A stretch of 64,000 nucleotides of DNA from Desmodesmus armatus (Eukaryota; Chlorophyta; Chlorophyceae; Sphaeropleales; Scenedesmaceae), in contig VIIQ02000188.1 of assembly GCA_007449985.2 (NCBI GenBank), forward strand, positions 78,944 through 142,943. The letters are read 5' to 3'. The position numbers and the translations under genes were made by a program. This document shows positions 56,689-64,000 of the stretch, in pieces. Position 1 is the first letter of the stretch. The number at the start of each line of letters is the position of its first letter. Under the pieces are notes generated by a model, which saw only the letters and a program-made list of their open reading frames with translations, was not told where the DNA came from and searched no databases.

Positions 56689-59600
56689 ATGGCTCAGCTC
56701 ATGGCTCGCTCCTCCACCGGTGTGGCCACACGCCCCGCCTTCAAGGTACTGATCCTGACGCTATTGTGTTCAAGTATGCTTAGCGCTGACTAACAAGCTG
56801 TGTGTGCGCTGAGGCGATATCTGGGGATTCATGTTCCCAGATCACTAAGTCTTACTCCTGCCCCCGCTTGTCTTGTGTGCTGTCTTTGCTGGATCACAGC
56901 GCGGTGCCGTGAAGGTGTTCGCTCGCCGCACAGTCAAGGGCAGCAGCGCCAGCAGCAGCCCTGCCAGCCCCTGGTATGGCCCTGGTAAGCACCCTGACAG
57001 CTCCCCCCAGCATCAAGCCAGAATCTTTGCAGATCAGCAGACAATGTGATGCATTAGGCTAGGGGTCGGTTTTTAGCTGTGCGAAGTGTTGAAAGCAATG
57101 CATCTTGGCTGGAGATCTAGCTGTGTGAGCAGAAATGCACATCAGGCGCCCTGCAAAGACACTCTTCTGCACCAGCAGTACATTTGCTGACAAACATGCA
57201 GCAAAGCCAGTATCACCATACCACAAGTGCTTGGTGTACACACTTTCATTGGTTGACACCCCCCCCCCCCCATGCTGCGACCTGTCCCACAGACCGTCCC
57301 AAGTACCTGGGCTGGCTGTCGGGCGAGACCCCTGCCTACCTGACCGGCGAGTTCCCAGGAGGTAAGTCCTGCACCATCTGTGTGACTCAAAAGGTTGGAC
57401 CAGTGGCAGCTGTTCTTGCAAACAGTGGTACCAGCAGCAGAGTGAGATCATATTCCCAGGCAGAGATGCCGGCTGTGAGAGATGCAGAAGATCTCGCCAG
57501 CAAACCTCCTACAGCAGCTGCCAAGGGTGCATACTGTTTCCACCAAGCTGCTGTGAGCCAATGCAGCAAAAGATTCAGCAACTGTAATAAGGCCATCACA
57601 CATGCCTCCGCTGCTGCCGTGTTCCTGCAAGATTGCATGCATGGAAGTATCTGCTTGAATGCGTAACTTTGTGCCAAAGAGGGAGGGAGGGGGGTGCTCT
57701 CAGCTGCAATGCACAATTTGAAGGCTTTAGGCTCTTCAAAGACCTGGAAGTGCTAAAACTGTGCATTGCAGTCCAGCACACGCATCACTCACACCAACTT
57801 CAGCCACTCTTGTTGGCAGAGAGTTTCCCAGCCCATGTGCTCTGTAATGCCGCCACCCTGCCAATTTTTCTTTCTTTCAGCAAACGCTACAAGATAGCCA
57901 GAATCAGACAACCCATCCTGTGTCACTGTGACTGCACCCCCCCCCCCCACCCACCCACCCACCCACCAACATACGTGACAAGACTGTGCAGTCCTCAGCC
58001 TCCTTATTCTAATGCCAAACAGCTTCATGCGTGCCACCAAATGAATGCATGAGGCAGTGCCACAAGCAACGGAAACATGGTGTACAGCTTCCCCTTGTTC
58101 ATTACGTCGCCTCCGCTGTGCTGGTGCTGTGCTGTGCTGTGCTGTGCTGTGTCCTGCAGACTACGGATGGGACACTGCTGGTCTGTCTGCCGATCCTGAG
58201 ACCTTCAAGCGCTACAGGTACGCCGCTGTCGCGCACGCTGAGCATCCTTAGCAAAGATCTTTGATGGTGTGGTGTTGCTGTTGTGCATGTGTTTGGGTGG
58301 GTGGGGGGGGGCAGCATGTGTTTGTGGGGGGGAGACAGTGGCCACATAGGCAGTGCAAAGCGGGAGGACAGCCAGATCCTTCAACCGCCCCTTTTGACTT
58401 GAACTGTGAGGATTCTTGGCGTTTGTGAGGTTATTGTGGGGTGGACATTCTCCTTGCTTGGACCCTGAATATCATAAGGAGTCTGCGTCGGACACTGCGC
58501 CTGTCTCACGAACACCCAGAATGTCACCCATTCGTGCATGTATTGTTGCTGATGTCCAGCAAAAGGACATGTACACAGGTCACTTTTTGCATCCTTGAGA
58601 TGGCACAAAGCTTGTCTGTGTCTGTAACTGCTTCACGGTGACCGCAACCACTGGAGTTGCTGCGGCAGTAACTAGCCCATGTGTCTAACACCTGCCTGTG
58701 TATCCTGTTGTCATGATCTGTGCATTTAGGGAGCTTGAGGTTATCCACGCTCGCTGGGCCATGCTGGGTGCTCTGGGCTGCATCACACCCGAGCTCATCG
58801 GTAAGCAACAGCAGCACAACACTGTTGCGCGTGTGTTGGCAACACTTCCACACACCTTGCCAGTACAGTACTTGGGACAAAGTCCCAGCCTCGGCACTAA
58901 CCAGGCAGCCAAGGGCGCATGCAGGTGCTCAGAGTAGTTCCCTACTGAACGTACCCTAGTCTCTCGGGGTCAAGCTTTGAGGGTGGTCAAAAATCACCCC
59001 TAGGCCTGCCATATACACATACCGCTTGCTTCTGTGGCTTGGTGGTGCCCCACAGTGCGCTCCTCAAGCCAGTGTTGCTTGCATTCCCGCAGTGCGCCAA
59101 CTCAGGCTGCTGCTGCTGCTGCTGCTGTATGTACTGGCGGTGTTGTGGCCCTGCAGGTGGTGACATTGCTGAGCCTGTGTGGTTCAAGGCAGGTGCCCAG
59201 ATCTTCCAGGAGGGTGGCCTCAACTACCTCGGTAACCCCAACCTCGTCCACGCACAGTCCATCCTGGCTACACTGGGTGTCCAGGTGCGGCCAGCAGCAC
59301 ACAAGTGACATAACGCCTTCTCACATTTCTGTCTCTGCAACCGACGATTGCACACCCTCCATGTGTTTGTAAACAACATGCAAGCCACATGCACTCCCGA
59401 TGGAGTGAGGGTGTCTGTAGGTCCAGAACACAAAACACGCCAGTCTATCCCATCAGGAAAGACGTCTTCCATCTTGACGACAAGTGGTGTTTCTGCTGCT
59501 GCTCCTGCTGACCCCCCTCACGCAGGTGATCCTGATGGGTGTGATTGAGGGTTACCGTGTGAACGGTGGTCCCGCTGGTGAGGGCCTGGACAAGCTGTAC

Positions 59601-60385
59601 CCTGGTGGTGACTACTTCGACCCCCTGGGCCTGGCTGACGACCCCGTGAGTGACACATAGGCTGGGGGAAGGGGGGGGGGGAGAGCGTGAGGGGGTGACA
59701 CTGTTCTTTGAGGACGGAGAGCAGGGTGTTTCAGCCGCGCTTGCGGCTGCTGTGTGTGTTGCGGGGGGGGGGGGGGCGTTGGTTGAGGGTTTCGGAATGT
59801 GGATACTTCAATTTATCGATGGCATACTGAAGCAGCTGCTTGGGGAAAGTAGAAGAGCCAGGCCAACTGTGGGGCACACACCACTTGCCAGATCAAGCCG
59901 ACACACTGCATGCTGCTGCTGCTGCTGCTGCTGCAGGACACCTTTGCTGAGCTGAAGGTGAAGGAGATCAAGAACGGTCGCCTGGCCATGTTCAGCATGT
60001 TCGGCTTCTTCGTGCAGGCCATCGTCACCGGCAAGGTGCGTGCAGTGTGGTCACCACGGTGGAACATGCAGGATGGCATTGTGCATGGCTAGGATACATA
60101 GCTGCCTGTGATATTTACTGCAGCTGGTACAACAGTGTATTCTGGGCCTTTGTTTTGCAGTCATCCGCTTTTGAAGGTTGCTTGCGCCCAGTCTTTGGCA
60201 GTCATGGAGGTTGTAACCGCAAAGCTGACAGTGGGAGGGTCCCGAGCTGACTTTTGACAATGTGCTAACACACTTTGCTGCTCCTGCTGCTGCAGGGTCC
60301 CATTGAGAACCTGAACACCCACCTGGCCAACCCCGGTGCCAACAACGCCTTCGCATTCGCACAGAAGTTCACCCCCGGCAACTAA
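56689..60385 (+). CDS. LHCBM: Major light-harvesting chlorophyll a/b-binding protein of photosystem II
   Basis: Nine exons: 56689-56745, 56900-56984, 57293-57361, 58160-58217, 58730-58800, 59157-59284, 59526-59645, 59937-60035 and 60296-60385. They join without phase conflict into 258 residues. The first 30 or so residues are a basic, Ser/Ala-rich chloroplast transit peptide. The mature protein has the trimerisation motif PWYGPDR, helix B with the chlorophyll-binding [16 protein letters not shown], the lumenal [16 protein letters not shown], the middle helix with GVIEGYRV, and helix A with [20 protein letters not shown], then [13 protein letters not shown]. This is the LHCII antenna that binds chlorophyll a/b and xanthophylls in thylakoids and forms trimers. 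It has the most regular coding sequence in the window. Intron 5 carries a SINE-like repeat, and one acceptor is preceded by (GCTGT)n. Confidence 0.97.
58862..58950 (+). mobile_element. SINE-like repeat in an intron of the LHCII gene
   Basis: CAGTACAGTACTTGGGACAA, then AGTCCCAGCCTCGGCACTAA and CCAGGCAGCCAAGGGCGCAT, match the left half of the 46755-46911 element at most positions. The right half is absent or decayed. Confidence 0.7.
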
Positions 60386-62427
60386 GCTGTGTGTGTGCTG
60401 ACACATGAGTTGCATGTGTTGAACACATGAGTTGTGTGTGAGAGCGCTGTGTTGAATGCATAGCACCTGGTCAAGTGCTGACCCAGGAGCGCGGTGGGGG
60501 TGCTGTACTGTTGTTGACACTGGGGAGTGACACACAGCAGTGGCAGGGTTGACTGGCTGAGGGGCAGAGTGTGACCCGGGTGGATGGCTGCAGAAATGCA
60601 GCACTGTTGGCTGATTTGGCGCCTGTGAAAGGCGCTGAAAGTGGCTCAGGGTGTGTGTGAGTGTGTTTGTGTGTGGGGTAACTCGCGAACACAAGCTTAT
60701 GGTTGCCCCAACCAGCTGTACATCAGGGAATGTTCGCTTCGAAAGTTTGAAGACACTTCGCAACTGTGGGGAATTGGGTCTCTGTCTCTGTCACCAGCGC
60801 CAACTCTACCACACTCTCTTCTCCCTCTAGTTCAGAATCTGGCGACAATCTTATTCATCTTGGCCCGGGTGTCTGCTCCTCTTAGCAGAAGCCCACCGCC
60901 ATTGACCCAGTCAGGGGTGAGGCCCTGACATGCAGCCAGGTGCAGCACACCTATACTTTGCTGCAGTCACGAAACACAGAGCCTGAAACACACAGGTTGA
61001 AACACAGGGGTGTCTGACCCAGGAGTGCGCTATGGAGACCTTGCACACAGCTGCTAGTGCTGCGCATGCCCCATGTGCTGCTTAGGCACCCTCCAGCGGA
61101 ATGGCAGCCCTGGGGGGTAAAATGGGGGTTGGGTGGAAAGGCGCACGTGGCATGATTGAAACAACACTTACAGTGGCGCTTTCAAGTGTCACTGTGCTGC
61201 TGTGCAGCAAGATGATGCAGCACCCGTAGCACAGCCAGGGTGAGGCAGTGGTGCCATGTCAAGCACCAGCACTGTTGCAACTTCAGGGCCCTGGTACATA
61301 AGGGGGAGGAGTCCTGACGCCTGAGGCTGGGGCAGGAGGCAGCATTGTGGCGCATACAGTCAAGCCAATCAGTGTGCAGAAAGGGGTCTCTTCACAGCCT
61401 CAGGCGTGTGTGCATAGCAGGTACCTGCAGTGCTGTAAGCAGCTGTGACAGTGTGACAAGCTGGCCAGTTCGGCATGCTGGGGAGTATTCTTGTCATAGT
61501 GTAGTTCAACCTGGCTGACGATGTGTGCTTGAACATATCTTTCATGGAAAGTAAATTGACTGTAGCATGGTGTGCACCTTCCCTCACAATGCAATCAGGG
61601 GTTGAACGGTTCTTCCAGTGAAGTGCAGAAGGGAGGTGTCACAAGGCCTGGTGTGACTTGCTGCCAATCTGTCTAGCGCACACGGAAGTTGGATCTACGG
61701 GGATCTCAATACCTTTGGCGTCATTTGTCGATACAGACGGACAAAACCGAACCGATTAGTCAATTCCCGGCCGGTCAGTCCCAGTCGGCTTCATAGTGAG
61801 CTTCATTTGTTTTACCGGGGTCACCGGCGCGCTCACATTCGGTCACGCAAGCAGTGCGCACACAGCTACACACGTTATCCAAATCTTCAAAATCATCAGG
61901 ATTGAAAAAGCCGCCCGTAGCAGCAGTAGCACTCTGACCAACCAGTTGTTGTGAACTGAAACTCCTCTTGATTGTTGAGGCCTACAGCAGAATTCAAACA
62001 AACTCAGTTCAGAGCATTGTATCACCTCTCACAGCGGAAGCCACAATTGGCTTCACAAGGTTGCACCATCAGACAGACATCAGCAGCTGGGCAGTGCATC
62101 CCGAGCAGAGCGCCTACGCAAGTGTTCTGATCTACTTAGCAGATTCACAGGTATGTTGTTAGCATGTTTACAGCTTCATGCAGTCCACTGACGACCAAGT
62201 GACCAGAAGTTCTGCTTTTGCGTGGAAGTGGCGAGCTTAGACGCCTGCACAGCCAGCATACCCCCTAACCTGACAAAGTGCATGGTAATTAGAGCTGAAG
62301 TGGTGTCCCGTGGTCCTCAACAAGAGCCTGTCGCGATCTCCGGGTGTTGCTGTCCTGCAGGATCCGGGCGCACCCGGGAAGCACAAACGCGGCCTCTGAT
62401 CGAGTGCCTTGGCGTGCGGGTACTCTT
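60386..62427. other. Intergenic DNA downstream of the LHCII gene
   Basis: No supportable gene was found. Right after the LHCII stop, ACACATGAGTTG is repeated twice, probably in the 3' UTR. The rest holds only short open frames. The promoter of the next gene should be near its right end, where an apparent splice-acceptor-like CTGCAG (62356-62361) precedes the chosen start codon. Confidence 0.45.
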
Positions 62428-63745
62428 ATGAGACTAATAAGTCTCAACTGGCAGCTGCTGCTGCTGGTACTAGCGGCAAGCAGCTTGCAGCAGTCGGGAC
62501 TACAGCTTGCAGAGGGCAGCAGCACAGGCAGCAAGCCCAGGGCGCTCTTCCAAGTCCTGCAGACGCCCGAAATCATCGAGCCGACCCCCGAGCAGCAACC
62601 ACAGTCTCCTATCTGGAGGAAGCCGGCCAATGCCTCAGCTGCTGACGTGGCAGCACCAGCCTCAGTGACTATGCTGTACAGAGACCCAGGGCAGGGCAAA
62701 TGCGGCCGCTGGGACAATTTTGACTACCAGGACGACCGGAACTACAACCCTCGGCAGTACTGCCCCCGGTCCTGCAGGACAGTGTCCACTCGTGTGGCCC
62801 GCTGTCAGTGTGTGACTCGTGCCAGCCTCAACGCCTTCTACGCTGGCAGGAGCAGGGGCAGGACAGTGTGGCCCCAGTGCTGCTACCTCAACCCACCAGG
62901 CGGTGGTGGGGGTGGTGGTGGCGGTGGGGGTGGCTGTGGGTGGGGAGGGTGTCCCCCAGGGCCCGGCCCAAACCCCCCACCAGGGCCACCTCCCACCCCT
63001 CCACCAACCCCCAACAAGCACCAAATGTGGAACACTCAGACATACACCATTGGCTCCTGCACACAAGGCGGCCTGGGTGTTATCAGCAACAGCCTGAAGT
63101 CCTTCCTAGCCACCCTACCAGGTGTGTTTCTGCTGGGGGGGGGGGGAGGGGAGAGAGGGGGGGAGGGGAGGATGGGAGAGGGGGGGGGGGGGTGAATGTC
63201 ATAGTCGGTGTTGAGTGGTCTGTGTGTGATCAACCTCTATGGCCCTATACAGCGACTTCAGGCCATTCTGCAACACCCTGAATGCCTCCTAGCCACACTG
63301 CCAGGTGTGCAGAGCCTTCTTGGGGGTGGGGTTCGTTGTATTGTGAACCTTGTTCTTCCGCTGCACCGTTCTTTGGTGCCGCCTGCTGCGCAGCTGCGTA
63401 AGTATGATGTACTTTTGTCACATTGTCACACTGATCACAAACTAAGCCCTGTGGGCACCCTCATCAGCCCTTGGCTCGCTGGCTAGTGCCAAAGTTGGTA
63501 CTCTGTCCCCCAATCACTGCACTGCACTGCAACACTGCTGCTTGTTCTTCCTCCCAGGTGTGGCCGGCAGCACCGTTGATGTGCGCACCTCTGCCACCAT
63601 GCAGCCGCTGCCTAGGGCGAACAGTGTTGTGGCAGCATCCCTGCAGAAGAGCCAGGTTGCACAGGCAAACATGGCATCCGCGCAGCAAGGAGATGTGTCA
63701 GCGCAGTTCATTTTCAGGGTGCCAAAGCTGCCAGACAGCATCAAT
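62428..63745 (+). CDS. Secreted Cys-, Gly- and Pro-rich protein (3' partial)
   Basis: Exons 62428-63121 and 63558-63745 are in phase, and the gene runs off the window. The start was chosen at MRLISLNWQLLLLVLAASS, a clear signal peptide; the same frame is open 28 codons further upstream. After a Pro/Gln-rich stretch with one NAS glycosylation site comes a Cys module (GKCGRWDNFDY, QYCPRSCRTV, ARCQCV, WPQCCYLNPP). A poly-Gly run and a Pro-rich spacer (GPNPPPGPPPTPPPTP) follow, reminiscent of hydroxyproline-rich wall proteins of volvocine and related algae. The next exon (QFIFRVPKLPDSIN) is soluble-looking. Probably an extracellular matrix or wall protein; no named family recognised. A copy of the end of exon 1 lies in the intron. 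Confidence 0.65.
63255..63312 (+). repeat. Extra copy of the 3' end of the secreted-protein exon
   Basis: AACACCCTGAATGCCTCCTA followed by GCCACACTGCCAGGTGTG parallels the end of exon 1 (AACAGCCTGAAGTCCTTCCT, AGCCACCCTACCAGGTGTG) about 190 bp further on, including the donor. Confidence 0.8.
63440..63535 (-). mobile_element. SINE-like repeat in an intron of the secreted-protein gene
   Basis: The minus strand reads CAGTGATTGGGGGACAGAGT, then TTGGCACTAGCCAGCGAGCC, AAGGGCTGATGAGGGTGCCC and ACAGGGCTTAGT. This follows the reference element at 46755 step by step over about 90 bases. Confidence 0.7.
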
Positions 63746-64000
63746 GTGAGTGCACGCGCTGGGGATGGGGGGGGGGGAACTACATGTACGCTGCTGTGGT
63801 CACTGTCCCCTTGCTTCCTTTGAAGGGGGAAATTGGGTTGCTTGGGTGGGGTGGAACGATGGACTGCAGGGCTGGGTTCGGGGCCGGCAATGCCTTTGGG
63901 TTGCGCATGAGTGGGCGCTGATCACCCATGATGCAGTGCAACGAGCCACCTGGCAGTGGGGGTGCATTGGTGTGACGGGGGGGGGGGGGGGGGGGGGGGG
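63746..64000. other. Intron sequence running to the window end
   Basis: After the donor at 63746 the sequence is G-rich and ends in a G-run of at least 22 bases. No further exon could be recognised before the window stops. Confidence 0.5.

Overview
The window is nuclear DNA of a green alga, most likely a chlorophycean. It carries a nine-exon gene for a major light-harvesting chlorophyll a/b protein of photosystem II. Genes are intron-rich with GT..GCAG introns, coding sequence is GC-rich with long Ala, Gln and Ser tracts, and CAG/CTG microsatellites and G or C homopolymers are abundant. No rRNA, CRISPR array or bacterial-style operon was seen. All gene models were built by eye from splice sites, reading phase and protein recognisability.

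Layout: 0-1.6 kb, the 3' end of an Ala/Gln/Ser-rich gene (+). 1.6-5.9 kb, non-coding, with an odd short-palindrome segment and a tRNA-like element. 5.9-12 kb, a ten-exon gene (+) for a low-complexity, probably nuclear protein with an RVSF motif, a duplicated exon pair and a TAG inside an open glutamine tract. 15.5-19.9 kb, a HAD-superfamily hydrolase (-), divergent from an OTU-type cysteine protease (+, 20.3-23.9 kb). 25.8-26.2 kb, a small secreted Cys-rich protein with a CCxxDxCN ending (-), divergent from a BTB-domain gene (+, 26.7-28.3 kb). 30.4-35.4 kb, two tandem F-box-like/LRR paralogues (-) from a 3.2-kb duplication. 37-41 kb, a single-pass membrane protein with a PAN/apple-like Cys-rich ectodomain (+). 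44.7-45.2 kb, a LINE fragment (-). 45.8-52 kb, a large Ala/Gln-rich protein (-) with five copies of an unrecognised helical domain and four VKxE motifs. 52.8-55.8 kb, a dCTP pyrophosphatase-like MazG-fold enzyme (+) with a poly-Gln tail. 56.7-60.4 kb, the LHCII gene (+). 62.4 kb to the end, the 5' part of a secreted Cys/Pro/Gly-rich protein gene (+).

The genes do not form one pathway. The striking shared feature is intron architecture. In six genes, introns or the immediate 3' flank hold extra partial copies of the neighbouring exon, each including a splice-site boundary: four extra copies in one HAD intron, several in the OTU gene, and five in the dCTPase gene inside a 321-bp tandem array. 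In nearly every case sense-strand G-runs lie just downstream of donors and C-runs just upstream of acceptors, so the two ends of an intron could in principle pair. A dispersed tRNA-derived, SINE-like repeat recurs about nine times, including inside an intron of the LHCII gene.
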